Source: an uncultured Eubacterium sp.
GTDB taxonomy: Bacteria; Bacillota; Clostridia; Lachnospirales; Lachnospiraceae
DNA: 64,000 nucleotides
NCBI GenBank assembly: GCA_934316845.1
Contig: CAKRDZ010000012.1
Location: forward strand, 1-64,000
Direction of reading: 5' to 3'
Shown: one piece after another, positions 1 through 6,872 of the stretch
Numbering within the stretch: the stretch's first letter is position 1
Layout: the number at the start of each line of letters is the position of its first letter
Made by a program: the position numbers and the translations under genes
The notes under the pieces: model-generated
Told to the model about the DNA's origin: nothing
Database searches by the model: none
What the model saw: only the letters and a program-made list of their open reading frames with translations

Positions 1-175
1 CCGCTTCCATGTTATCTCTCTGTCGGTCATAAAATTTTTTTGCGTCATCCAGAGCTGTATTATATACCGGCTTTCCTAAATGCTCCAGAAAAAAATCCAA
101 CACCGCCTCCTGACCAATCAATCCCAAATCCAGTTCATATTCCTCTTTAAAAAAATAATGAATTTCCTCCATCAT
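1..175 (-). CDS. DUF2164 family protein, partial (3' end outside window)
   Basis: Reading leftward from an ATG at 175, the frame stays open to the window edge (58 residues). It shows the DUF2164 pattern: an acidic FFKEEYELDLG start, then LDFFLEHLGKPVYN and DDAKKFYDR. Family members are about 80 residues and usually have several more residues before this point, so the N terminus looks clipped. The clip falls where a decayed transposase fragment begins on the other strand, which suggests that insertion or deletion removed the native start. The function of DUF2164 is unknown. The family call is fairly secure; whether this copy is expressed is not. Confidence 0.6.
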   Translation of the reverse strand, partial: MMEEIHYFFKEEYELDLGLIGQEAVLDFFLEHLGKPVYNTALDDAKKFYDRQRDNMEA

Positions 176-177
176 TT

Positions 178-590
178 GTCTTTTTTGATGGCGAAATTGC
201 AGAAAAGAAAGTATATGAGCTTGATGAGGAACAGATTGCCAAAGAAGAACTTTACGATGGTTTCTATGCAGTTATGACAAATCTTGAGGGAAATATCGAG
301 GAGATTATAAAGATTAACAAGCCATGACCTGTTACATCAGCCTTCTTCTCTACCGTCTGTTAGAAAAGAAAATAGGAAATCGCTATACAGCAGAGCAGAT
401 CATCGAGACTTTGCGCTCTATGAAAATGACTCTGTTAAATACCGCTAATGGCTATGTTCCCTCTTACACCAGAACTGAAATAACAGATTCTTTACACCGA
501 ACTTTCGGTTTTCGGACTGATTATGAATTCATCAAGAAATCTACGATGCGAAGCATCATAAAGCAGACGAAAGAAATAAATTTACCATAG
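178..590 (+). pseudogene. IS1634-type transposase remnant, deleted and frameshifted
   Basis: Two pieces of a DDE transposase lie in different frames. The first (about 178-324) reads AEKKVYELDEEQIAKEELYD..FYAVMTNLE..EEIIKINK, as in the region before the last catalytic glutamate of IS1634-family enzymes. The second (324-590) reads TCYISLLLYRLLEKKIG and then RTFGFRTDYEF, the usual C-terminal end. The linking segment, which should carry the WEIEECFRIMK-type catalytic part, is missing, and the frame shifts at the junction near 324. No full-length frame or inverted-repeat ends are visible, so the copy is dead. It abuts the truncated DUF2164 gene. Confidence 0.75.
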
Positions 591-662
591 TGTAAAAAAT
601 ATAGCACAATAGCACATATTGTCGCGAAACAAAAAACGGCAAAAAATCCCCTCTCATTTTAC

Positions 663-691
663 TTGCACTTTTCTTTCATTTGATGTAGAAT
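663..691 (+). promoter_or_regulatory. sigma-A-type promoter of the BIG_2 protein gene
   Basis: TTGCAC (663-668), a 17-bp spacer and TAGAAT (686-691), about 50 bp before the gene. The match to the vegetative consensus is good. The rest of the gap from the transposase remnant shows nothing else. Confidence 0.6.
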
Positions 692-744
692 GATGCCATG
701 AGGGCAAGACCTTCTAATTACTATGAAAAGAAAGGATAATGATT

Positions 745-1548
745 ATGAAGTTGATAAAAAGAAGCATTTCACTCGCTTTGGCTGCAGCTTTCCTTATTAC
801 CGGGATGCTTGGCGCTGTTCCCGCACAGGAAACGCAGGCTGCTCCTCGTTTGAGTAAAAGCTCGGTAACATTGACCGTTGGAAAAAGTACGACACTGCGT
901 GTCAAAGGAACAACCAAAAAAGTTGTATGGCGTTCCACTAAGAAATCCGTGGCTTCGGTAAATTCCAAAGGAAAAGTAACGGCTAAAAAACTGGGAAGTG
1001 CCCGTATCTGTGCTAAGTTTTCAGGAAAGAAACTGTTTTGTGATGTAACCGTAAATGGTTCTTCCGCAGATACCAAAGCCGGCGGCCGCTTGAATCCGCT
1101 TTCCGCTTACAAAGAGCATACCATTAATTATTATGACGATGGGAAAAAGATTGGAACGTTTAAGATCAAATTAAATTCTTTCCTTTCCGGCGAGAAAGCA
1201 AGCGAAAAGATCTTATCCAATCCGGAGAACCTGAAACCTACCAATTCACAGGAATACATTTATTTCCAGTTTAATATTAAATATGTATCCGGAACCGAAG
1301 TGGTAGATGTCAAAGATGTATTTAGTTACTATTACAATATTTTTGATTCCACCGGAACAAAACAGTTGGAAAATATTGACTGGGGATTCTTCTTTGAGTT
1401 GATGGAAGATCTCAGCGATGTAACACTCTCACCGGGTCAGTCAAGCAAATGTTCAAAAGCGATACTGGTGAGCAAAGGAAACACTCCGGTTCTTTATCGA
1501 ATCCGCACCGGACGTACTTCTTACACTTGGTTTACTACAAAAAAATAA
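745..1548 (+). CDS. secreted BIG_2 (Ig-like) domain protein
   Basis: The product is about 267 residues. A signal peptide (KLIKRS..., hydrophobic core, cleavage near QAAP) is followed by one Ig-like group 2 domain at roughly residues 35-105, with the typical KSSVTLTVGKSTTLRVKG start and SVNSKGKVTAKKLGSA core. The rest (about 110-267) resembles a DUF5067/DUF4352-like beta-sandwich but is not firmly recognised. It is exported and probably cell-surface associated; there is no LPXTG or lipobox. The start at 745 is preferred over 739 because AAAGG at 731-735 lies 9 nt before it. Similar BIG_2 modules end the two giant proteins at the right of the window. Confidence 0.7.
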   Translation: MKLIKRSISLALAAAFLITGMLGAVPAQETQAAPRLSKSSVTLTVGKSTTLRVKGTTKKVVWRSTKKSVASVNSKGKVTAKKLGSARICAKFSGKKLFCDVTVNGSSADTKAGGRLNPLSAYKEHTINYYDDGKKIGTFKIKLNSFLSGEKASEKILSNPENLKPTNSQEYIYFQFNIKYVSGTEVVDVKDVFSYYYNIFDSTGTKQLENIDWGFFFELMEDLSDVTLSPGQSSKCSKAILVSKGNTPVLYRIRTGRTSYTWFTTKK

Positions 1549-1555
1549 GGAAAAC

Positions 1556-1597
1556 CACAAAGGACTGCCAATATTTGACAGCCCTTTGTGATTTTTT
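1556..1597 (+). terminator. terminator between convergent BIG_2 gene and sigE
   Basis: A 12-bp near-perfect stem (CACAAAGGACTG with CAGCCCTTTGTG) is followed by ATTTTTT on the plus strand. An A-rich stretch on the other side may let it serve sigE as well. Confidence 0.75.
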
Positions 1598-1624
1598 GAA
1601 ACTGTTTTCTGACACCTCACCTGT

Positions 1625-2374
1625 TTAACACTCACCCTCCAGGCGGAGCATCTCTTTCTTAAGGCGTTTCATGATCTTCTTTTCCAGTCTTGATATGTAA
1701 CTTTGCGAAATTCCCATGCAGTCAGCCACTTCTTTCTGCGTCTTTTCACCCCCTTCATAATCTGCCAGACCAAACCGCATATGAATGATCTTCCGCTCTC
1801 TCTCGCTTAATGTCGAAAGTGCTTTCTTCAATAATTTGATATCCACCTCCCTCTCAATATCCTTGTAAATGATATCTTCACTTGTTCCAAGGATGTCGGA
1901 AAGCAGCAATTCATTGCCGTCCCAATCCACATTGAGCGGTTCATCAATGGAAACTTCCATCTTGATCTTGCTGTTTCTCCGCAGATACATCAAAATCTCA
2001 TTTTCGATGCAGCGGGAAGCATATGTCGCTAATTTTATCTTCTTATCGGCGCGAAACGTATTGATTGCTTTGATCAAGCCAATCGTTCCGATCGAGATCA
2101 GATCTTCGACTCCTACGCCGGTATTATCAAATTTTTTCGCGATGTAGACAACAAGCCTTAGATTGTGTTCTACAAGTTTGTTTTTCGCTGCCTCCGGATC
2201 CTCACTTGACAATCCTTCGATACACGCAGCTTCCTCTTCTGCTTCGAGCGGTGCCGGTAATATCTCCGCACCTCCGATATAATGAATATCACCTCCTTGA
2301 TGAAACAATACATTTTTCCAGTCCTGCATCATACGGAACTGAAAACGATTTGGCATAGACAAGCGCAATAACAT
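1625..2374 (-). CDS. sigE: RNA polymerase sporulation sigma factor SigE (pro-sigma-E)
   Basis: A 249-residue sigma-70 family protein that directs mother-cell transcription early in sporulation. A basic/hydrophobic pro-sequence of about 30 residues precedes the HYIGGAE junction, as in pro-sigma-E. Region 2 follows (NLRLVVYIAKKF, GVEDLISIGTIGLIKA, KLATYASRCIENEILMYLRR), and region 4 ends with the helix-turn-helix MGISQSYISRLEKKI. AGGAGG six bases upstream fixes the start. It is 17 bp downstream of spoIIGA, encoding its presumed processing protease. sigG, which often follows sigE in Firmicutes, is absent: the gene ends in a convergent terminator. Confidence 0.95.
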   Translation of the reverse strand: MLLRLSMPNRFQFRMMQDWKNVLFHQGGDIHYIGGAEILPAPLEAEEEAACIEGLSSEDPEAAKNKLVEHNLRLVVYIAKKFDNTGVGVEDLISIGTIGLIKAINTFRADKKIKLATYASRCIENEILMYLRRNSKIKMEVSIDEPLNVDWDGNELLLSDILGTSEDIIYKDIEREVDIKLLKKALSTLSERERKIIHMRFGLADYEGGEKTQKEVADCMGISQSYISRLEKKIMKRLKKEMLRLEGEC

Positions 2375-2391
2375 AAGAAACCTCCTAACTC

Positions 2392-3237
2392 TTAACTAAG
2401 TATCTGACTATGAAATAAGATGTCAAATCCGGCGTCATTTGACAGGCATTTATCATATATCCCAAGCCATTCCCGTTCTTTTCTGATTCGTTTCCCATCA
2501 GCCAGCCGGATTTCCATCTCATCCACCAGTATCCCTGGGAGAAATCCCCTTTCTTCTCCTACAGAATGATATGGTATATAACGCAAAAGCAACGTTCCTC
2601 TGTTGTTTAGCATCCCTTCACTTAGTGTTTTGGAAAATTGAATTTCCTCTTCCTTCGTGAGAAATTTTTGAAACAGCTCTTTTGTCACAATGGATACACC
2701 TGCGCCACTGACCGGTTCCACCAGCCTGTTCCCGGTATCCAGAAATCCCGTTCCCTGTACACGCCGGCCGCGCCATACGATCCAGGTTTCGTACATATGC
2801 TGTTCCGGCATCCGGTTTGTGCAGATCTTCCGTATCTTTCTTACTGCCAGCTGTATTCCCATACTTCCCATTAAGAGGAAAGCCATGGAACTACTATGTA
2901 AACTGCATAATTCACGGATTCCAAATAACGTACCGGAGACAGCCGCTGCCGTCAGATAAAATCCGATCATGCATCGTAAATGTCCGGAAACTGTCATTTT
3001 GCCATAAACAACCCGTATCAAAAATGCAGTTCCGGCCACATAGATCACCATCCAAAGAATCCATCTGGTACGAATCCCAAGCATCAGAACCATGACACCA
3101 AGCAGCGCCCCCAGCACTGCGCCTGCAATACTCCGTTTCGTAAATGCAGGTTTTTTGCGCCAATAATTCATAATCTGAAACACTTGCAGATTCATAAGAA
3201 AATTGACAAAAAAGAAGATATCAATGTATACTTTCAT
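2392..3237 (-). CDS. spoIIGA: sporulation sigma-E processing peptidase SpoIIGA
   Basis: Membrane-embedded aspartic protease that cleaves pro-sigma-E after asymmetric division. The N-terminal half has about five membrane helices (IDIFFFVNFLMNL, AGAVLGALLGVMVLMLG and others). The soluble half carries the catalytic D-T-G triad in GFLDTGNRLVEP, near Asp167. The length (281) fits the family. The start is at 3237, because GAGGA lies nine bases upstream of it but directly abuts the ATG at 3246. The promoter upstream has a long spacer and Spo0A-like boxes (see separate entry). Confidence 0.93.
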   Translation of the reverse strand: MKVYIDIFFFVNFLMNLQVFQIMNYWRKKPAFTKRSIAGAVLGALLGVMVLMLGIRTRWILWMVIYVAGTAFLIRVVYGKMTVSGHLRCMIGFYLTAAAVSGTLFGIRELCSLHSSSMAFLLMGSMGIQLAVRKIRKICTNRMPEQHMYETWIVWRGRRVQGTGFLDTGNRLVEPVSGAGVSIVTKELFQKFLTKEEEIQFSKTLSEGMLNNRGTLLLRYIPYHSVGEERGFLPGILVDEMEIRLADGKRIRKEREWLGIYDKCLSNDAGFDILFHSQILS

Positions 3238-3278
3238 ACATGTCATTCCTCATTCTTTTTATGCTTTTGCATAGTCTT

Positions 3279-3356
3279 ATCATAGCGGATCGCGCGCGAT
3301 TATTTTGTCAAATCAAGGGAAGCAATTCACAAAATCTTTCCTCTGATATCGACAAA
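3279..3356 (-). promoter_or_regulatory. spoIIG-type promoter with long spacer and Spo0A-like boxes
   Basis: On the minus strand, TTGACA (3306-3311) and TATGAT (3279-3284) are separated by 21 bp, far more than the usual 17. The -35 overlaps TGTCAAA, one base from the 0A-box core TGTCGAA. A second match, TTTGTCGATA, lies upstream at 3347-3356. The B. subtilis spoIIG promoter is known for a 22-bp spacer and Spo0A binding at the -35. Assignment here is by analogy. Confidence 0.6.
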
Positions 3357-3365
3357 GACAGACAG

Positions 3366-3400
3366 AAAAAAAGACTCTTCTCTGAAAATAGAGAAAAGCC
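3366..3400 (-). terminator. terminator of the LD-carboxypeptidase gene
   Basis: On the minus strand, an 11-bp stem (GGCTTTTCTCT with AGAGAAGAGTC, including G-T pairs) is followed by seven T residues. Confidence 0.7.
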
Positions 3401-3431
3401 TTTATCTGTTTTTGTCAAATGCCGTCAAAAC

Positions 3432-4457
3432 TTATTCAAACTTCATGGAAAAAGAAAGTTTCCCGGAGTGATAGTCAAATGTGCCGAGTGCCCCGTTGAC
3501 GATCGTAAACTGTGGAGACTTATGTCCGATATCCGCATCAAATACAATCGGCACCTGCAGTTCCGACAAGATCACTTCCACTGCTTCCACATAATTATGA
3601 TCCGTAAACGACTGAAACATACAAGGTCTGCCAAATACAAACCCTTTTGCCGTATCAAACCAGCCTGCTTCCTTTAACTGCCACAGACCTCTCGTCAGGG
3701 AATCGCTGTCGAGCGAAAAACTTTCCAGATACCATAAGATCCCATCGTCTCTGTATTTCTGTACAAATTCTTTTGTCTTATCAAAACGGGTTCCCACCAG
3801 ATTCAATAACACATCCACACAGCCGCCCAAAAGCCTTCCATTTATGGAAATATTTTCCAGTTCTTTCTCGTTCTGTCTCGCAAAACAGATTGATTTTTTA
3901 TCAATATGATAGCCTTCTTCCGGAGTTTCCCGATCATAAAAATCGTCTTCGTATCCGTCAAATGTCCTCTGGATCACTGGTTTCCCCGTCATGCAGGCAT
4001 AGTTATAATTCACCGCATCGTGCCATGGCTGCATGGAAAAGTCATTGAAATGATTTCCGTACACACTCGCAACATCACACAGCGTCGTGATCGTATACGT
4101 AAGTCCTGTGTTGTCTGAAAATCCCTGATACCAGGTCGGATTTTCGCGGATTTTCCGGAAGTCCAAAAGCGGCAGTATTTCCATCAAAAAATCCCCGCCT
4201 TTTGCGGAAAAGATGTAGGATACCGCCGGATCCGTGATCAGGCGCATCACCTGTTCCGCGCGTTGTGTTTTATCGCTGCTCCGCCCTCTGCCATCACTGG
4301 TTCTTACATTTTCTGTCTCCCGGACTACATATCCCAGACTCTCCATTTTTCTGACCGCCAGATCCAGCCGCCGATAATCCATCTCTTTGCGGTTTCCATC
4401 CGATGGCGCAGTGATTCCGATCGTATCGCCTTTTTCTAAAAATTTTGGATATTTCAT
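3432..4457 (-). CDS. S66 family LD-carboxypeptidase (MccF/LdcA-like)
   Basis: A 341-residue serine peptidase of family S66. These enzymes trim D-alanine from tetrapeptide muropeptides during wall recycling, or inactivate peptide-nucleotide antibiotics (MccF). The N-terminal domain carries the nucleophile Ser114 in WYQGFSDNTGL. The C-terminal domain carries the glutamate in LWYLESFSLD and the histidine in DIGHKSPQFT, completing the Ser-Glu-His triad. No signal peptide is seen, so it is cytoplasmic. It is divergent from the cyclophilin gene, with overlapping promoters. Sequence alone does not separate recycling from immunity. Confidence 0.85.
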   Translation of the reverse strand: MKYPKFLEKGDTIGITAPSDGNRKEMDYRRLDLAVRKMESLGYVVRETENVRTSDGRGRSSDKTQRAEQVMRLITDPAVSYIFSAKGGDFLMEILPLLDFRKIRENPTWYQGFSDNTGLTYTITTLCDVASVYGNHFNDFSMQPWHDAVNYNYACMTGKPVIQRTFDGYEDDFYDRETPEEGYHIDKKSICFARQNEKELENISINGRLLGGCVDVLLNLVGTRFDKTKEFVQKYRDDGILWYLESFSLDSDSLTRGLWQLKEAGWFDTAKGFVFGRPCMFQSFTDHNYVEAVEVILSELQVPIVFDADIGHKSPQFTIVNGALGTFDYHSGKLSFSMKFE

Positions 4458-4477
4458 GCCAGTCCTCCGTTTCTCTC

Positions 4478-4527
4478 TTGAAATCCATTCCTTTTTTTAG
4501 TATACTTGATTGTACAGAACATGTAAA
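4478..4527. promoter_or_regulatory. overlapping divergent promoters
   Basis: Plus strand: TTGAAA (4478-4483), 17 bp, TATACT (4501-4506), driving the cyclophilin. Minus strand: TTTACA (4522-4527 read in reverse), 17 bp, TATACT (4499-4504 read in reverse), driving the carboxypeptidase. The two -10 boxes share the palindrome AGTATACT, so both promoters cannot be occupied at once. Confidence 0.65.
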
Positions 4528-4545
4528 GCAGAAAGGAAATGAATT

Positions 4546-5070
4546 ATGGCAGAAAAAAATCCAATCGTCACTTTGGAAGTGGCTGGTTATGAACCGATCA
4601 AAATTGAACTTTATCCTGAAATTGCACCAAATACGGTAAACAATTTCATTTCCCTCGTAAATCAGGGATTTTATAACGGACTGACCTTTCACCGGATCAT
4701 CAAAGGGTTTATGATCCAGGGCGGATGTCCGGATGGCAACGGCACCGGTGGTCCGGGCTACAGCATCAAAGGTGAATTCTCCGGAAATGGCATCAAAAAT
4801 GACTTGCAGCATACTGCCGGTGTCATCTCTATGGCTCGTTCCATGATGCCGGATTCCGCAGGTTCCCAGTTCTTCATCATGCATAAAGATGCTCCACATC
4901 TCGACGGACAGTATGCCGCCTTCGGTAAAGTGACCGAAGGACTTGATATCGTAGATCAGATTGCCTGTGTCGATACCGATTACAGTGATATGCCGCTTGA
5001 ACCGGTTATTATGACAAAGATCAGCGTTGACACCTTCGGCGAAGAGTATCCGGAACCGGAAAAACTCTGA
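4546..5070 (+). CDS. cyclophilin-type peptidyl-prolyl cis-trans isomerase
   Basis: A 174-residue single-domain cyclophilin that catalyses proline isomerisation in protein folding. Signature parts are FHRIIKGFMIQGG (catalytic Arg in FHR), GVISMARSMMPDSAGSQFFIMHKDAPHLDGQYAAFGKV and the closing VIMTKISVDTFG. No signal peptide is present, so it is cytoplasmic. The C terminus carries a short acidic tail. Its stop codon lies inside a three-copy 14-bp repeat. It is monocistronic, between its own promoter and a terminator. Confidence 0.93.
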   Translation: MAEKNPIVTLEVAGYEPIKIELYPEIAPNTVNNFISLVNQGFYNGLTFHRIIKGFMIQGGCPDGNGTGGPGYSIKGEFSGNGIKNDLQHTAGVISMARSMMPDSAGSQFFIMHKDAPHLDGQYAAFGKVTEGLDIVDQIACVDTDYSDMPLEPVIMTKISVDTFGEEYPEPEKL

Positions 5071-5109
5071 TCCGAAAACCCTGATCCGAAAACCCTGATC
5101 CGAAAACTT
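5068..5109. repeat. 14-bp tandem repeat, three copies
   Basis: The unit TGATCCGAAAACCC occurs at 5068, 5082 and 5096 (the last ends in TT). The first TGA is the stop codon of the cyclophilin gene. Because 14 is not a multiple of three, the three copies place TGA in all three frames. Confidence 0.85.
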
Positions 5110-5165
5110 TAGTTTTAAAAACTTTGATTTGAAATTAAAATTGAGTGCTTTAAGGCGCACATTTC

Positions 5166-5206
5166 AAAAGCACGAAGACCGGTTCGTTCCGTTCTCCGTG
5201 CTTTTT
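5166..5206. terminator. bidirectional terminator between cyclophilin and chemoreceptor genes
   Basis: AAAAGCACGAAGACCGG pairs with GTTCTCCGTGCTTTTT, a long stem with A/T tracts on both sides. Confidence 0.75.
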
Positions 5207-5245
5207 ATTGTTTCTGAATCTTTTATTTATGTATGCCTCTATGCA

Positions 5246-6742
5246 TTATGCTTCTATCTTTACAAGACGCTCTGCGACGCGCTCGACTCCGTGGAATGCA
5301 TTTTCCACATCTTCCGTAACCTGTTTCTGGCTGCGTCCCTGTTCTACCACCTGATTGGTCTGCTCCCGCAGTCCCACAACCAGCTGCTGTATTTTATTGG
5401 AAGTTTCTTCCAGCTTATGTGCAAAGGATTCTGTCGCCTCACTCGCCTTAAGAACCTGCATTGCCATTTCTTTGGAATCCATCTGCATCGTTCCGATCTG
5501 CTCCGCCTCTTCTTTTGCCCCTTGAATCTGCTCCAGTCCGGCACGGACAGAAGAAACATTGACATCATTTGCCTGTTGTACCTGAGAAAGGAGATCATCG
5601 ATCTTATCAATGATTCCTTTGATCGACTCGCTTGCCGTCTTGGAATCCTCCGCCAATACACGGACCTCATCCGCAACTACCGCAAACCCTTTTCCGTGTT
5701 CTCCCGCTCTTGCCGCTTCAATGCTCGCATTCAACGCCAGCAAATTGGTCTGTGATGTGATACTGCCGATGGTCTGTGCAAACTCTGAGACCTCGTCCAC
5801 CGCCATTTTCAGGCTCTTGATCGACTGCTCTGTCGCCTCTGATGTCTCGCGCATACTTTCCATGCTCTCTGTCATTTCCACCATTAAGCTGATATACGCT
5901 CCTAACTTTTGATAGGTATCACTGGCGATCCCTGCCATCTTGCCACTCTGTTCTCGGATATCTGCCGCATTATGAAGCGCTGTCTTTGTCTCCTCGGTCA
6001 ATTCGTGTGTGAATTTTTCACTTGTATCACAATCTTTCAACGACTGCTCTGCGGAACGGGTAATCTGCTCATTGCTCTCCTGGAAACGTCCGATATTCTG
6101 CTTGAATCCCTCGGTCTCATTCATAAGTTCCGTGGATGCCTGATTACATTCTGACACAAGCACCGCAACTTTCTGGGTATCATTGAGGTTTTCCAAAAGT
6201 TTTCTCGCTCCGACTGCAATCCTCGTACATACTAACGTCATCATTACATTTTCAATCAAAAAGCCGACACTCCGACTTACAAACCACGTAAAATTCGAGT
6301 CAAATTCGATCTGTTTTACCCCCTGCGATCTTAAAAATAAAGAAAGCACCAAAAATACATAACTGATCACCGAAGTCTGCATCGTCAGTTTCTTATCATA
6401 ATAAAAGATACTAAATACCATTGGCAGCGCATAGGTCATATAAATTCCGACCGACGCATTGCTCGCCATGATCGTAAGCAGTCCGCATAATGCGACCAGT
6501 ACGATGTACTTCAAAATACGAATCGGAACACCGGCCTTGTATGCGATCGTAGGCCCCATCGTAACCACAAGTCCCACTGCCGTCATAACTAACAGATCCG
6601 ATATTTTAGACTGAAACAACCCAATCGCAGAAAACAGCATAATTGCCGGAAATGCGATGATCAGCCACCGTAAAATACGTATCATATTTTTAGTTACTGC
6701 CCTGTCATTTTCATAAAAAAACAATTTTTCCCTGTTCTCCAT
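5246..6742 (-). CDS. methyl-accepting chemotaxis protein
   Basis: A 498-residue transducer that passes ligand signals to CheA/CheW. The N-terminal 190 residues hold about six hydrophobic helices with very short loops (for example LLVMTAVGLVVTMGPTIAYK and YIVLVALCGLLTIMAS) and no large extracellular sensor domain. No HAMP domain is evident. The coiled-coil signalling part ends in the conserved hairpin TSQTNLLALNASIEAARAGE then GKGFAVVADEVRVLAE. A membrane-buried or proton/redox-type sensor is inferred. No chemotaxis or flagellar genes are nearby. Confidence 0.9.
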   Translation of the reverse strand: MENREKLFFYENDRAVTKNMIRILRWLIIAFPAIMLFSAIGLFQSKISDLLVMTAVGLVVTMGPTIAYKAGVPIRILKYIVLVALCGLLTIMASNASVGIYMTYALPMVFSIFYYDKKLTMQTSVISYVFLVLSLFLRSQGVKQIEFDSNFTWFVSRSVGFLIENVMMTLVCTRIAVGARKLLENLNDTQKVAVLVSECNQASTELMNETEGFKQNIGRFQESNEQITRSAEQSLKDCDTSEKFTHELTEETKTALHNAADIREQSGKMAGIASDTYQKLGAYISLMVEMTESMESMRETSEATEQSIKSLKMAVDEVSEFAQTIGSITSQTNLLALNASIEAARAGEHGKGFAVVADEVRVLAEDSKTASESIKGIIDKIDDLLSQVQQANDVNVSSVRAGLEQIQGAKEEAEQIGTMQMDSKEMAMQVLKASEATESFAHKLEETSNKIQQLVVGLREQTNQVVEQGRSQKQVTEDVENAFHGVERVAERLVKIEA

Positions 6743-6776
6743 AATTACCCTCTCCTTTATTACAAAATATAGTTTT

Positions 6777-6785
6777 ATTATACCA
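6777..6785 (-). promoter_or_regulatory. extended -10 promoter for chemoreceptor gene
   Basis: On the minus strand TGGTATAAT is an extended -10. A TTGACA lies 24 bp further up, too far to be a normal -35. AGGAG precedes the start codon. Confidence 0.4.
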
Positions 6786-6820
6786 CCAATTTATTTTCAA
6801 AAAAAGTGTCAATTTTTAAG

Positions 6821-6866
6821 ATAAAACAGCGATTCAGAAACCGCATGAACGGAAGTCTGAATCGCT
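6821..6866 (-). terminator. terminator of miaB
   Basis: On the minus strand AGCGATTCAGA and TCTGAATCGCT form an 11-bp stem followed by GTTTTAT. Confidence 0.8.
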
Positions 6867-6872
6867 AACTAT

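Noticed and set aside
4294..5160. 288-codon minus-strand frame across the cyclophilin gene
   Set aside because: It overlaps the cyclophilin gene antisense and the start of the carboxypeptidase gene in another frame, and has no family pattern.
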